DNA from: Nitrosovibrio sp. Nv4
GTDB taxonomy: Bacteria > Pseudomonadota > Gammaproteobacteria > Burkholderiales > Nitrosomonadaceae
DNA: 64,000 bases
NCBI GenBank assembly: GCA_945860135.1
Contig: CAMAPK010000010.1
Span: 1 to 64,000, forward strand
Reading direction: 5' to 3'
The first letter of the stretch is position 1. Each line of letters opens with the position of its first letter. Below the pieces are notes generated by a model, which was not told where the DNA came from, did not search any database, and worked only from the letters and a program-made list of their open reading frames with translations. Below, in pieces: positions 27,810 through 38,837 of the stretch. The translations under genes and the position numbers were made by a program.

Positions 27810-29789
27810 CTATTTGGCCAACTTTTTCAAGCCTTTTTCCTCGGGGGCGGTTAACAGTCGCAGACATGGCAGGTAGCCGTCGTAAACGATCCCGTGCACC
27901 TCGACTCGTTTCTGTGAGCGCAGCATGCATACCAGATAATGTATGACGTCCTGGGTAATGGTTTGTCCCGGCACCAGCACGGGTATGCCAGGAGGGTAGG
28001 GGGTGATCTGGTCGGCGCACACTCTGCCGGTCAGATGGGTGTTCTCCTGCTCCTGTTCGTCCAGCAATGGCAGCAGTTCTCCGCCGCAGTAGAAGGCGTC
28101 GCGTGGCAGGTATTTCAAGTCGGTAAAGTTTGGAATCTGCGGACTCTGGTAGAGCCGGCGTGGAGCACGGCCCTCGCGGGCGATGCGCATCAGTGCGTCG
28201 TAAAGGCGTGAGACTTTGCTGCGGGTGGTGCCGATGGTGAGTAGCAGGGTGAGGGTGTTGAAAGTGGATTTCTCCACTTGGATGTTATATCGCTCGAACA
28301 ATTCCTGTATCAATTCTTCCACGGTGTAGCCGCAGCGGGAAATATCCACCGTGACTTTGGTGGGATCGAGCTGAATATTGTCATGCTTAATTTCGTCGGG
28401 CAGCAGATCAGGCAGCTCCAATACCCGGAATGCCCCAGTGGCATTGATCTGCGTGCGCACTTCCTTTGCCAGTTCCAGGGTACGTGAGAGCAGTTTGTAG
28501 CCTTCCAGCATCGCCTGCTTGCGCGCCACATCAAGACTTGCAATCATGCTGTACTGCGGACTGGTGGAAGTATGCATGTTGAAATTCTCGCGGAACAGAT
28601 GATCATTGAAATCAGGATCGTTGACGTGGATCATGCTGGACTGGGAAAAAGCTGACAGCACTTTGTGCGTACTCTGGGTGGCGTAATCTGCGCCCGCTTC
28701 CAGCGCGGTGGGGCGGAAGGCTGGATGAAAGCGGGCGAAACCGTACCAGGCTTCGTCGATAATAACCTTGATGCCTTTAGCATGTGCTGCCTGGATGATG
28801 GGCGGCAAATCGTAGCGCAGACCATCATAAGTGCAATTGGTCAGTATCAGTGCCTGTGCGTCGGGATGCTTTTCAATGGCGCTGAGCAGGGTCTGTTTCG
28901 GTACCGGCCCGTAAACGCTGAATTTCTTGTTAACCGACGAGGCGAGATAAATCGGGTGAGCACCGGACAGTACGACGCCATGATGCACCGACTTGTGACA
29001 GTTGCGATCCAGCAGCAACTTGTCGCCGGGGGCAAGCAGAGTCTGGAATATCACCTTGTTGGCGGTGGAAGTGCCGTTGGTGGCGAAAAATGTGCGTTGC
29101 GCACCGAATGCCTTGGCTGCGATTTTCTGTGCTTCCGAAATCACGCCGCTAGGTTCCATCAGCGAGTCGAGCATCGGCACCGATACGGACAGGTCGGCAC
29201 GGAAAATATGCTCGCCAAAGAACTCATAAAAATCGCTGGCCCAGGGGCTGTCGCGTAACGAGTCGCCGGAGGAATGCCCTGGCGTGTGCCAGGCGTCCTT
29301 CGCCATCAATACATAATTCTTGAGCTGATCATAGAACGGGGTGCGCGCTTTTTCCTGCAGTTGGGCATTGAGAATACGGTACATGCCGCGGTAATCCCGT
29401 TCCTCCCGATAGAAATAGCCATCCACCGTTTCGGAAAAAAGGGCGTCCACCACTTCGTCTTCTTGTTCCTGCGCGATCAGAATGTAGATATTCAGCTCGG
29501 GACGGAAGCGATTGATTTTCTGTACCAGTTCCAGCGCTGTCATTTGCAGGCTGCGGGAACCCTTTTCTGCAGTTTTCAGAGTATAGAGTGTGTCGTCTAC
29601 CACCACCGCCTGAATGTCGCCATCCGCTTCAATTGCCTGCAGCGATTCGTGCGCAGTGGTGACGCCAATGAAATTGATACCCAAGGGATTTTCCAGGGAT
29701 TTGGCAGCGGCGTTCAACCCCTTGGTGAGCTCCTTCAGCACCAGTTTTTCATCATTGATGATGAGTATCCGGCTGACTGGCTTTTTCAT
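27810..29789 (-). CDS. Orn/Lys/Arg decarboxylase, fold type I PLP, with N-terminal wing domain
   Basis: 659 aa; N-terminal receiver-like wing; PLP region ATQSTHKVLSAFSQSSMIH; DEAWYGFARFHP. Confidence 0.9.
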   Translation of the reverse strand: MKKPVSRILIINDEKLVLKELTKGLNAAAKSLENPLGINFIGVTTAHESLQAIEADGDIQAVVVDDTLYTLKTAEKGSRSLQMTALELVQKINRFRPELNIYILIAQEQEDEVVDALFSETVDGYFYREERDYRGMYRILNAQLQEKARTPFYDQLKNYVLMAKDAWHTPGHSSGDSLRDSPWASDFYEFFGEHIFRADLSVSVPMLDSLMEPSGVISEAQKIAAKAFGAQRTFFATNGTSTANKVIFQTLLAPGDKLLLDRNCHKSVHHGVVLSGAHPIYLASSVNKKFSVYGPVPKQTLLSAIEKHPDAQALILTNCTYDGLRYDLPPIIQAAHAKGIKVIIDEAWYGFARFHPAFRPTALEAGADYATQSTHKVLSAFSQSSMIHVNDPDFNDHLFRENFNMHTSTSPQYSMIASLDVARKQAMLEGYKLLSRTLELAKEVRTQINATGAFRVLELPDLLPDEIKHDNIQLDPTKVTVDISRCGYTVEELIQELFERYNIQVEKSTFNTLTLLLTIGTTRSKVSRLYDALMRIAREGRAPRRLYQSPQIPNFTDLKYLPRDAFYCGGELLPLLDEQEQENTHLTGRVCADQITPYPPGIPVLVPGQTITQDVIHYLVCMLRSQKRVEVHGIVYDGYLPCLRLLTAPEEKGLKKLAK

Positions 29790-29972
29790 ACGGCATTACC
29801 CATTACAAAAATGGTTTTATGCGCTAAAACACCGACGATTGCAAGCCCTGAAAAGGGTTTCAGGGAATGCCTTGCGTCAATCGCGTTAAATTGGAATTTG
29901 TTGCCTACGATCAGAATTCCGCAGATTTCCGGAAGGGCGGTGCGACGGTGCGGATGCGGGGGTAGGGGAAAC

Positions 29973-30002
29973 AAAAAAGCCCGGAAACAGCCGGGCTTTT
30001 TT
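29973..30002 (-). terminator. intrinsic terminator downstream of rpsT
   Basis: aaaaaagcccgg aaacag ccgggctttttt. Confidence 0.85.
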
Positions 30003-30017
30003 ATGCGGCTGACCGGC

Positions 30018-30281
30018 TCAGGCCATGGCCTTGATGGCGGCGGACAGGCGGCTCTTGTGGCGTGCAGCCTTGTTCTTGTGGATGATCCGCTTATCGGCGA
30101 TCGAGTCTACAGTGCTGATAGAAGCTTTGAACACGGCTAGTGCTGCGGTTTTGTCGCCGGTCTCAACAGCCTTTCTTATATGCTTGATCGCAGTGCGCAA
30201 CTCTGAACGCAGGCTGGTATTGTGGTCGCGTTGCTTAACGGTTTGTCTTGCACGTTTTCTGGCTTGGGCGCTATTGGCCAT
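30018..30281 (-). CDS. rpsT: 30S ribosomal protein S20
   Basis: [44 protein letters not shown]...[15 protein letters not shown]. Confidence 0.97.
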   Translation of the reverse strand: MANSAQARKRARQTVKQRDHNTSLRSELRTAIKHIRKAVETGDKTAALAVFKASISTVDSIADKRIIHKNKAARHKSRLSAAIKAMA

Positions 30282-30478
30282 GAAGATTCCTCAATTCATT
30301 CGACGATTACTGATAAGACGCGGATTCTACGTTTATTCGCAGCATCTTGCAAGGAGAAATAAAGGGGTGCGGATGAGCAATTGACGCGTCATCGCCCGCA
30401 GAGCGGGAGCGGGAAACGGAGCAGATTGTCGCCCAATCATGTGGGACGGTAAGAGTATTCAGGGTAACATACTCCCCC

Positions 30479-32017
30479 ATGAATCTGCTCAGAACCCTCG
30501 CTACCGTCAGCGGCATGACTCTGGTGTCCCGCATTCTCGGGTTCGTGCGCGATGTGTTGATTGCCCGTATCTTCGGCGCGGGCATTGCCACCGATGCATT
30601 TTTCGTTGCCTTTCGCATTCCCAACCTGTTGCGCCGCATATTCGCCGAGGGTGCATTCTCGCAGGCATTCGTACCGATACTGGCAGAATACAAGAACAGC
30701 CGTACGCCAGCAGAAACACAAGATCTGGTCGACCATGTCGCGACGCTGCTGGCTATTGCGTTGTTCGTGGTTACGCTGATTGGCGTGATTGCCGCACCGC
30801 TGCTGATCTATGTGAGCGCACCGGGATTTTCCGCCAGCCCGCAGAAATTTGCGCTGACAGTCGAACTGCTGCGCATCACGTTTCCCTACATTTTATTCAT
30901 CTCGCTGGTGGCGCTGGCGGGGGGCATACTCAATACTTACGGTAGATTTTCCGTACCTGCAGTCACCCCGGCACTGCTGAATCTGTCATTCATCGGCTGC
31001 TCCCTATGGCTTGCGCCGCTACTGGATACACCGGTGCTGGCGCTGGCCTGGGCAGTACTTATCGGCGGCGTGCTGCAACTCGCTTTCCAGGTGCCGTTTC
31101 TGATGCGCATCAAAATGATGCCGCGGCTACGTTTGCGATCCGGCGAGGTCGGCGCATGGCGTGTACTTAAACAAATGGGGCCGGCGGTGTTCGGCGTGTC
31201 GGTCGGCCAGATCAGCCTGCTGATCAATACCATTTTTGCCTCCTTCCTTATCACCGGCAGTGTGTCCTGGCTTTATTACGCCGATCGATTGATGGAATTT
31301 CCCGCAGGTTTGCTGGGGGTGGCGCTGGGGACTGTATTGCTGCCATCGTTATCCCGGCATTATGTCGACAACAGTAGCGAAGAGTACTCCCGGCTGCTGG
31401 ACTGGGGCCTGCGCCTGACCGTACTATTGACGCTGCCCGCGGCGCTGGCACTGGCGTTGCTTGCCACCCCGCTGATTGCCACCCTGTTCTATCACGGCGA
31501 GTTTTCTGCTAATGATGTGTGGATGACGCGTGATGCGTTAGTGGCCTACAGTGTGGGACTGGTGGGACTGATCCTGGTGAAGGTGCTGGCCCCAGGGTTC
31601 TACGCACGGCAAAATATCAGGACCCCAGTGAAAATCGCAGTCATCACCCTCGTTGCCACCCAATTGATGAACCTCGCGTTTATCATACCGTTGCGCCACG
31701 CTGGCCTGGCGCTGGCCATCGGTCTGGGCGCGTGTCTCAACGCTGGGCTGCTTTACTACAAGCTACGCAGCCATAATATCTATCAGCCGCAGCCGGGCTG
31801 GATGGGTTTCTTTCTTAAAGTGCTGTTGGCGCTGGCGGTGATGGGGGTGGTGCTGTGGTTTGCCACGGGCAGGGATGTATCATGGCTGGCGAATTCCGCG
31901 ACAGAGCGGGCCATATGGCTGACCTGGGTGGTGTTGCTGGGTGCGGCAAGTTATTTTGCCACACTCTGGCTACTCGGTTTCCGTCTCAGGGAGTTTGCTA
32001 AACGCGGGATGGAGTAA
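30479..32017 (+). CDS. murJ: lipid II flippase MurJ (MviN)
   Basis: [66 protein letters not shown]. Confidence 0.96.
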   Translation: MNLLRTLATVSGMTLVSRILGFVRDVLIARIFGAGIATDAFFVAFRIPNLLRRIFAEGAFSQAFVPILAEYKNSRTPAETQDLVDHVATLLAIALFVVTLIGVIAAPLLIYVSAPGFSASPQKFALTVELLRITFPYILFISLVALAGGILNTYGRFSVPAVTPALLNLSFIGCSLWLAPLLDTPVLALAWAVLIGGVLQLAFQVPFLMRIKMMPRLRLRSGEVGAWRVLKQMGPAVFGVSVGQISLLINTIFASFLITGSVSWLYYADRLMEFPAGLLGVALGTVLLPSLSRHYVDNSSEEYSRLLDWGLRLTVLLTLPAALALALLATPLIATLFYHGEFSANDVWMTRDALVAYSVGLVGLILVKVLAPGFYARQNIRTPVKIAVITLVATQLMNLAFIIPLRHAGLALAIGLGACLNAGLLYYKLRSHNIYQPQPGWMGFFLKVLLALAVMGVVLWFATGRDVSWLANSATERAIWLTWVVLLGAASYFATLWLLGFRLREFAKRGME

Positions 32018-32134
32018 ATCGGAGTAAAGTTTTGGCCAGCACGGCCGATAACAGACCATACGCGTGCAGAAGGCCGGTATTATTGCTTTATGTATTAACA
32101 AATTGCACCTCAAGGTTGAATCCGCCGGGTATTT

Positions 32135-33007
32135 GTGGCAAGATTTTACCCTTCGACTGTATTAACCAACTGGAACATCCTGAATATGAGCCGCCTTGCA
32201 CCCTTCAAGCTTCCTGCCCTGCTACTGATGGGATTCGTTCTCACCGGTTGCGCCACGACCAAGAACCAGAAAGATTCTCTGGAATTTGCTCAGCAAGACC
32301 CGTATGAATCGGGCAACCGTGCCGTATTCAAGTTCAATGAGATGGTTGATAATAATGTAATGGAACCAGTGGCGCGGGGCTACAAGGCGGCGGTCCCCGG
32401 CCCCATCCGGTCGATGGTCAGTAACATTCGTTCCAACTTCGACGACATAGGGGTAACGGTCAACAGTCTGCTGCAACTCAAGTTTGCAAATGCGGCAACC
32501 AGCAGCGGGCGGATGGTGGTTAACTCCACCTTTGGCTTGGGAGGCATAATTGATCTGGCCAGTGACATGGGTCTGGAAAAGCGCAAGGAAGATTTCGGCC
32601 AGACTCTGGGTTTTTACGGTGTACCCAGCGGGCCTTACCTGATGCTGCCTCTTCTTGGACCCAGTTCGCTGCGTGATGCGGGCGCACTTGTGGTCGATTC
32701 AGCTCTCGACCCCATCGTTGTAGGTAGCTTCTTTGTTGCTCCTTTTATCGGTCCGGTAGTCAATGCGGCGAGAGCAACCGATCAGCGTGCGGATCTGCTG
32801 GATACCGACAAGACGCTGGAGGAAGCCGCGCTGGATAAATACGAATTCCTGCGTGATGCCTACCTGCAGCGGCGCCGCAGCCTGGTGTTTGACGGCAACC
32901 CGCCACGCCGCAAAGCCGACGAGGATCTTCTGAGCGAGTCAAAAGTCCAGGGGCCAGCCACAGCTAACGTGACTGTGGTGGAACGTCTGCCAGAGAGTTC
33001 CAGATAA
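32135..33007 (+). CDS. mlaA: MlaA/VacJ family outer-membrane lipoprotein
   Basis: Lipobox LTGCATT; DPYESGNRAVFKFNEMVDNNVMEPVARGYKAAVPGPIRSMVSNIRSNFDDIG; likely start is ATG at or just before 32186. Confidence 0.9.
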   Translation: MARFYPSTVLTNWNILNMSRLAPFKLPALLLMGFVLTGCATTKNQKDSLEFAQQDPYESGNRAVFKFNEMVDNNVMEPVARGYKAAVPGPIRSMVSNIRSNFDDIGVTVNSLLQLKFANAATSSGRMVVNSTFGLGGIIDLASDMGLEKRKEDFGQTLGFYGVPSGPYLMLPLLGPSSLRDAGALVVDSALDPIVVGSFFVAPFIGPVVNAARATDQRADLLDTDKTLEEAALDKYEFLRDAYLQRRRSLVFDGNPPRRKADEDLLSESKVQGPATANVTVVERLPESSR

Positions 33008-33210
33008 ACCACAAAATCTGCTGTTGATACGGTAACGGACTGGGCGCAGCCTGGTTCGGTATTGCCCCGTCCCGAACACCCAGCGTCTTCTCTGCCGGCC
33101 CGCGCCCGGTTCCTTAGATCCATCCCGTAGACACGAAATTCTGCCTGCCCTCAAAAAACAGCGGAGCGCATCATGCACTCCGCCGTGATATCAGTCAGAA
33201 TTGCCGGGTA

Positions 33211-34092
33211 TTAGGGCGCTGCACGCAATGCGGCGATGCGCATCTCGAGCGGTGGATGTGACATGAACAGGCTTCTGATGCCGTCACTCTTGCCGGAAAT
33301 CCCAAACGCCGCCATCTTGTCCGGTAACTGCGATGGCGCATGCTGCTGTTGCAGGCGCTCCAGCGCGGCGATCATTTTGTTGCGTCCCGCCAGTTGTGCC
33401 CCGCCCGCATCGGCGCGGAATTCACGCTGACGGCTGAACCACATGACGATCATGCTGGCGAGGACGCCCAGCACCAGTTGCGCCACAATACTGGTAATCA
33501 TGAAGGCTGGCCCGTGGCCGCGTTCGGTTTTGAATACGACCCGATCCACCGTATGGCCGATTATTCTCGACAGAAAAATAACGAAGGTGTTGACCACACC
33601 CTGAATCAGCGCCAGCGTCACCATGTCACCATTGGCTACATGGCTTATTTCGTGCGCTAGCACGCCTTCGATTTCATCCTTGCGCATGTTTTGCAGCAGA
33701 CCGCTGCTTACTGCCACCAGCGCATCGTTGCGGTTCATGCCGGTGGCAAAGGCATTCACGTCGGGCGCGTCATAGATCGCCACTTCCGGCATGCCGATGC
33801 CAGCAAGTTCAGCCTGACGCTGCACTGTTTCCAGCAGCCAGCGTTCAGTCGGATCGGATGGCTGCTCGATTACTACCGCGCCAACCATGCGTTTCGCGCT
33901 CCACTTGGACATGGCAAGCGAAACCAGTGAACCGCCAAAACCAATCACCGCTGCCATAATCAACAGGGAATTGAAATCTATTCCGCTGCCCTCGGCATCC
34001 AGGATGCGATCCACGCCCAATAACCGCAATGTAATGCTCAGCACGAGCAGAATCGCCAGATTGGTAACCATGAACAGGAAAATACGTTTCAT
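33211..34092 (-). CDS. htpX: protease HtpX
   Basis: [16 protein letters not shown] (HExxH); [17 protein letters not shown]-terminal TM. Confidence 0.95.
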   Translation of the reverse strand: MKRIFLFMVTNLAILLVLSITLRLLGVDRILDAEGSGIDFNSLLIMAAVIGFGGSLVSLAMSKWSAKRMVGAVVIEQPSDPTERWLLETVQRQAELAGIGMPEVAIYDAPDVNAFATGMNRNDALVAVSSGLLQNMRKDEIEGVLAHEISHVANGDMVTLALIQGVVNTFVIFLSRIIGHTVDRVVFKTERGHGPAFMITSIVAQLVLGVLASMIVMWFSRQREFRADAGGAQLAGRNKMIAALERLQQQHAPSQLPDKMAAFGISGKSDGIRSLFMSHPPLEMRIAALRAAP

Positions 34093-34217
34093 TGATGTGA
34101 CTCCGTTAAGCTCCGTAAAAAAACAGTCTATTGGAGCAAATTATTGGGCTGCAAGTTCAGTTTTTCAAGTAGGGCGGCAGATTGCGCCAGCTTATTTCTT
34201 TCGCGATCAGACCTTTC

Positions 34218-34712
34218 TTAGCGTCGATTGCGCTTGGCAAGGTAAGCATAGCCTGCCAGGCTACCAAAGGCCACGAACAAAATGGTCGACCAGTCCGGGA
34301 TAGTGAGCGACATGAATTCCCACGTTGAATCAGCGCAATCTCCATTTGCTTCGAACATGCTGGGCCACCATTGGGCGATCGATAAGGCATTGAGGAATTT
34401 TTCTTCCGGGCTGATACCGCATTCGAATGCTTCGGGGTAGCGTAGCAACCAGGCATGGCGCAGTGCGACGATCGCCCCGGTAGACGCAAACATGGCTATC
34501 AGGCCGCTGTATAGCCGGCGTCCTGTTGCACGCGGATTGTGGAGAAATGCCAGCAAGGCGGTCAAGCCCACCAGCCAATAAGCAATGCGTTGCACGACGC
34601 AGAGCGGGCAGGGCAGCAAATGCCTTACCAGTTGCAGATACAGGGCATAAGCAAGCGCACCGGCGCAGCCCAGAAAAATCAACAGGAAAACGAGCCTTAT
34701 TCCCGGCTTCAT
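34218..34712 (-). CDS. dsbB: disulfide bond formation protein B
   Basis: CPLCVVQRIAYWLVGL; four TM segments. Confidence 0.9.
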   Translation of the reverse strand: MKPGIRLVFLLIFLGCAGALAYALYLQLVRHLLPCPLCVVQRIAYWLVGLTALLAFLHNPRATGRRLYSGLIAMFASTGAIVALRHAWLLRYPEAFECGISPEEKFLNALSIAQWWPSMFEANGDCADSTWEFMSLTIPDWSTILFVAFGSLAGYAYLAKRNRR

Positions 34713-34715
34713 TGA

Positions 34716-35918
34716 TTAGTTTTGACTGTCAGGGGAAGTCTGATCCGGCCGTTGCTTGGGGTTTGTTGCCGGCACTTTCCGCATTCCGCCCGCCACCATT
34801 TTATATTCCAGCAAACGGCATTCGAGCGCACCGTTGAACAAAGGGGTGCGGCGTGAGGCAGTCAAGCGGATCAATTTTGGCAGCAGCGGATCGGCGGTGA
34901 GAATATAGGCATTCCAGCCGCTGAATTTCTTCTTCAGCGCATCCCCCAGTTTCGGATAAAGCTCTGCAAGCTGTTGCTGCTCGCCTATGCGCACTCCGTA
35001 GGGCGGGTTGGTGACCAATATGCCGGTCGGCGCAGGTGCGGAAATCTCCAGCACATTTGCCTGTTTCAGCTCAACCACTTCGGAGAATCCCGCTGCAGCC
35101 AGATTGGCGCGGGCGTCAGTCAGAGCATCGCCGTATAAATCGCTGCCAAAAATCGGCTGAGGTGTTTGCGGCCTTTGCTGCGCTACCGCTTCTTGCTTCA
35201 GCTTATGCCACAGTGTGCCATCGAATTGCTTGAGTTTCTCAAAAGCAAAGCAGCGTCCTGATCCGGGGGCAATATTCAACGCTATTTGCGCTGCTTCCAG
35301 CAGGAAGGTGCCGCTGCCGCACATCGGATCAAGCAATGGAATACCCGGTTGCCAGCCTGCCAGACGCAAAATGCCGGCGGCAAGATTTTCCCGCAACGGC
35401 GCCTGCCCAGCAGCTTTCCTCAAGCCGCGCTTGAACAAGGCATCGCCGGAGGTATCCAGATAGAGGGTAAATTTCCGCGCATCGAGAAAGCCGTGGATGC
35501 GGATATCCGGTTGCGTCGTGTCTACACTGGGACGATTGCCGGTGATTTCGCGGAACTTGTCGCATACGGCATCCTTGATTTTGAGCGTGACAAAATCGAG
35601 ACTGCGCAATGGACATTTGATTGCCGCCACGTTGACACGAATGGTGAGCGCCGGGGCAAACCACTCGTTCCAGGGTAACGCATGCGTGGTTTTGTAAATA
35701 TCGGCCTCGCCGGTGTAGGGCTGGCTCGCAATCTGCCACAGAACACGACTGGCAATGCGGCTTTGCAGATTGGTACGGTAGCAGATGCTCCAGTCCCCTT
35801 GAAATTGCACGCCGCCGTCGCGTGCCTGGGTGCTGGACGCGCCGAGCTGTTCCAGTTCGGTGACAAGCACGGGCTCCAGTCCGCGCGGACAAGGGGAGAA
35901 GAAATGGTGGAGTGTCAT
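34716..35918 (-). CDS. THUMP domain class I rRNA methyltransferase (RlmL-like)
   Basis: THUMP region; PLLDPMCGSGTFLLEAAQIA; GILVTNPPYGVRIGE. Confidence 0.9.
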   Translation of the reverse strand: MTLHHFFSPCPRGLEPVLVTELEQLGASSTQARDGGVQFQGDWSICYRTNLQSRIASRVLWQIASQPYTGEADIYKTTHALPWNEWFAPALTIRVNVAAIKCPLRSLDFVTLKIKDAVCDKFREITGNRPSVDTTQPDIRIHGFLDARKFTLYLDTSGDALFKRGLRKAAGQAPLRENLAAGILRLAGWQPGIPLLDPMCGSGTFLLEAAQIALNIAPGSGRCFAFEKLKQFDGTLWHKLKQEAVAQQRPQTPQPIFGSDLYGDALTDARANLAAAGFSEVVELKQANVLEISAPAPTGILVTNPPYGVRIGEQQQLAELYPKLGDALKKKFSGWNAYILTADPLLPKLIRLTASRRTPLFNGALECRLLEYKMVAGGMRKVPATNPKQRPDQTSPDSQN

Positions 35919-35960
35919 GATGGCAGTGCTACGACATTATCGACTGATCGGCAGGAGAGG

Positions 35961-36335
35961 CTATTTTGCAGTCCATACGCCATAGGCAAGCAACGCCCAC
36001 GCACTCAGAAAAGCCACGCCGCCGAATGGCGTGATCATGCCGAGTCCGCGGATTCCTGTCAGACTCAACACATAAAGGCTAACGGAAAACAGCACGATTC
36101 CTGTGAGCATCAGCCAGCCTGACAGCACGACAGGTCTGGATTTGGGAAGGTGCAACAACACCAGGCCGACCACGATCAGGCCCAGTGCATGGTAGAAGTG
36201 GTATTGCACGCCGGTCTGATATACCGCAAGCATGTCGACGGACAGTCTTTGTTTCAGGCCATGCGCGCCAAAGGCACCGAAAGCGACGCACAGGAATGCG
36301 TTGATGGCGCCGAGCATGAGAAAAGTTTTGGGCAT
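35961..36335 (-). CDS. DUF423 family membrane protein
   Basis: MPKTFLMLGAINAFLCVAFGAFGAHGLKQRLSVDMLAVYQTGVQYHFYHALGL; ORF can start at 36365. Confidence 0.9.
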   Translation of the reverse strand: MPKTFLMLGAINAFLCVAFGAFGAHGLKQRLSVDMLAVYQTGVQYHFYHALGLIVVGLVLLHLPKSRPVVLSGWLMLTGIVLFSVSLYVLSLTGIRGLGMITPFGGVAFLSAWALLAYGVWTAK

Positions 36336-36489
36336 GGGGAGGTCCTTGATGAATAGAGGCGACACTTGTGGTGCTGTTGAAAAATGTTGCCGAGGGCGCC
36401 GCGAATTGACGCGTACAGTCTGTACTGTTATCCCCGGCAGATTTGCATCATCTGCGAGTTTATCAGGGTTGCTGCATAATTCGGCATAT

Positions 36490-37833
36490 CTATTTGCCTT
36501 TCTCCGAGACGCTCGCCTTGCTCCAGCCGGTGGCGAATGTTACCCGGATGTTATCACCGATGCTGACCTGGTCGCTGTTGCGCAATATTGCACCGTCAGC
36601 GGCATAAGCAATGCTGTAACCGCGCTCCAGCACGGACTGAGGGTTAAGGTGGGCGAGATGTGCTTGCTGGCGCTGCAGTATCATTGCGAGTGTCTCGTTG
36701 CGGTGGGCAACGGCGCGACGCAAACGCACACCCAGTTCATGTTGTTGTTCAATCAGACGAGAAATGTCGGGACGGGCGGCAGCAAAGCGCTGACTCAGTT
36801 CGCGCAGATGCCAATGCCTGCTTTCGGAATATCGCAGCCAGGCGCCGGCGAGCCGTTCGCGTAAATGCTGCAGATGGATGAGCTGATTACGGATTTGCTC
36901 ACCAGGATGCACCAGACGGCGTGCGAGTATGTCGGTTTCCTGCATGCGGCTTTCGATCCCGCGCTGCATCATGCGCTGCATGCGTCCGCACAGGTTTGCT
37001 GCACGCTGCAGTAACTCTTCCCGTTCCGGGCAGGCGAGTTGTGCCGCGCCGGTAGGTGTGGGCGCGCGCGCATCAGCGACAAAATCAGCGATAGTGAAAT
37101 CGGTTTCGTGGCCTACCCCGCAGATAATGGGAATGGAGCAGGCAGCGATGGCCCGCGCCACAATCTCTTCATTGAATGCCCACAGGTCTTCAATGCTGCC
37201 GCCACCGCGGCATAGTATCAGTACCGCGCACTCGGCACGGGCGGCAGCTGTTTGTATGGCCTCGACTATTTTTAGCGCGGCGCCGTCGCCCTGTACGGGG
37301 GTGGGGTAAATGACCACCGGCAGGGAGGGCATGCGACGCTGCAAGGTGGAGAGTACGTCGTGCAGTGCGGCAGCGGCAGGAGAGGTGATGATGCCGATCT
37401 GCTGCGGAAAAGGTGGCAGCAGTTTTTTGCGGGCGGATTCAAACAACCCCTCATTTTCCAGTTTGGCCTTGAGTTGCCCAAACGCCTCAAACAATGCGCC
37501 CAACCCGGCTCGGCGGACGGTTTCGACACTCAGTTGAAAATCCCCGCGTGCTTCGTACAGCGTCACCAGTGCGCGCACTTCCACCTGTATGCCATCCTTG
37601 GGTTGCCAGTCCAGATACTGGTTCTTGTGACGGAACATGACGCAGCGGACCTGGGCATTTGCGTCCTTGAGGGAGAAATACCAATGGCCGGAGTTATAAC
37701 ATTTGAGATTGGAGATTTCGCCGCAAACCCACAGTAACGGGAGAGCATGTTCCAGCAACTCCTTGGCGCTATGGTTTAATTCGCTCACGCTCAAAACTGC
37801 GCGGGAACCCTCTGTTTCGTGAAGAAAATTCAT
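36490..37833 (-). CDS. xseA: exodeoxyribonuclease VII large subunit
   Basis: LSVSELNHSAKELLEHALPLLWVCGEISNLKCYNSGHWYFSLKDANAQVRCVMFR; GGGSIEDLWAFN. Confidence 0.96.
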   Translation of the reverse strand: MNFLHETEGSRAVLSVSELNHSAKELLEHALPLLWVCGEISNLKCYNSGHWYFSLKDANAQVRCVMFRHKNQYLDWQPKDGIQVEVRALVTLYEARGDFQLSVETVRRAGLGALFEAFGQLKAKLENEGLFESARKKLLPPFPQQIGIITSPAAAALHDVLSTLQRRMPSLPVVIYPTPVQGDGAALKIVEAIQTAAARAECAVLILCRGGGSIEDLWAFNEEIVARAIAACSIPIICGVGHETDFTIADFVADARAPTPTGAAQLACPEREELLQRAANLCGRMQRMMQRGIESRMQETDILARRLVHPGEQIRNQLIHLQHLRERLAGAWLRYSESRHWHLRELSQRFAAARPDISRLIEQQHELGVRLRRAVAHRNETLAMILQRQQAHLAHLNPQSVLERGYSIAYAADGAILRNSDQVSIGDNIRVTFATGWSKASVSEKGK

Positions 37834-37910
37834 CTTGACATTCTACAGTAATCCACATTGGTAACGTAGATGGCATAATTGCGGCGGGTAAACCCGCGCG
37901 TATCCTGGGT

Positions 37911-38049
37911 ATTCATATAACCATATGTTTAATAAAGAATAATTATAAGTTTAAAAATTAAGCGTAGCAGAAAATATTGTTATGGAAGGGTGACTTAACC
38001 AGTCAATTCGAGGATTGTCCACAAACTTATCCACAGTAATTGTGGAAAA
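37911..38049. promoter_or_regulatory. AT-rich tract plus three DnaA-box-like 9-mers
   Basis: AT-rich attcatataaccatatgtttaataaagaataattataagtttaaaaatta (37911 on) followed by TTGTCCACA 38015-38023, TTATCCACA 38027-38035 and TTTTCCACA (minus) 38041-38049. Confidence 0.5.
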
Positions 38050-38160
38050 GAAAAATATCTTGTTTTCAAACGAAAATTACTCCGCGTCCTTGCTGAAAAC
38101 ACAGGGGCAAGATACATTACGGCTCTGATTTGGCATCAGAGCTACCAAGGAGATTATTGC

Positions 38161-38775
38161 ATGTTTGCTTTGATTCAAGCTGCCGGCTGGCCAGTCTGGC
38201 CGATTATTCTAGCTTCCATCGTTGCTGTTGGTATTATCGGTGAACGTCTGTGGGCTTTGCGCCCAAGTATTGTGACACCCAGAGATCTGCTGCCCAGAGT
38301 AATACAGGAGTACCGGAAAAGTGGTGTGAGCGCGGAGATGCTTGCACGCCTGCACCAGCACTCCCCCCTCGGGCAGATTCTCGCGGCGGGCTTGAGGAAC
38401 GACAAAAGTACGCGCGAAATCATGAAAGAATCGATCGAGGAGGCTGGTCGCGCTGTCGCCCATGATCTTGAGCGTTATCTCACCACCCTGGGTACGATCG
38501 CTTCTTTAAGCCCGCTGATGGGTCTGTTCGGCACCCTGGTTGGCATGATCGAAATTTTCGGCTCGAATTCTCCTACTGGTGGCGGTGGCAACCCGGCACA
38601 GCTTGCCCATGGAATTTCCGTGGCGCTTTACAATGCTGCGTTCGGCATTCTAGTAGCGATTCCCAGCATGATTTTTTACCGCCATTTCCGTGCCAAAGTG
38701 GATTCGCTGGTGGTGGAAATGGAATTGCAGGCACTGAAACTGGTGGAGACTGTCCACGGCGAGCGGAAAAGTTGA
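38161..38775 (+). CDS. exbB: MotA/TolQ/ExbB proton channel family protein
   Basis: LTTLGTIASLSPLMGLFGTLVGMIEIFGS...GISVALYNAAFGILVAIPSMIFYRHF. Confidence 0.92.
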   Translation: MFALIQAAGWPVWPIILASIVAVGIIGERLWALRPSIVTPRDLLPRVIQEYRKSGVSAEMLARLHQHSPLGQILAAGLRNDKSTREIMKESIEEAGRAVAHDLERYLTTLGTIASLSPLMGLFGTLVGMIEIFGSNSPTGGGGNPAQLAHGISVALYNAAFGILVAIPSMIFYRHFRAKVDSLVVEMELQALKLVETVHGERKS

Positions 38776-38837
38776 TTCGATAGTACAAGCCGTTCTCCGC
38801 TCATTGTTCATCTTTCACTGTACGATTAAATCACCCC

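Noticed and set aside
33150-33190. gcggagcgcat c atgcactccgc inverted repeat between mlaA and htpX
   Set aside because: Near-palindrome with no T-tract and no evidence of a regulatory role; probably a weak convergent terminator at best.
37911-38049. Calling the DnaA-box cluster the chromosomal oriC
   Set aside because: No dnaA/dnaN/gyrB/parAB neighbourhood and only three boxes; GC skew could not be computed, so it is reported only as a regulatory candidate.
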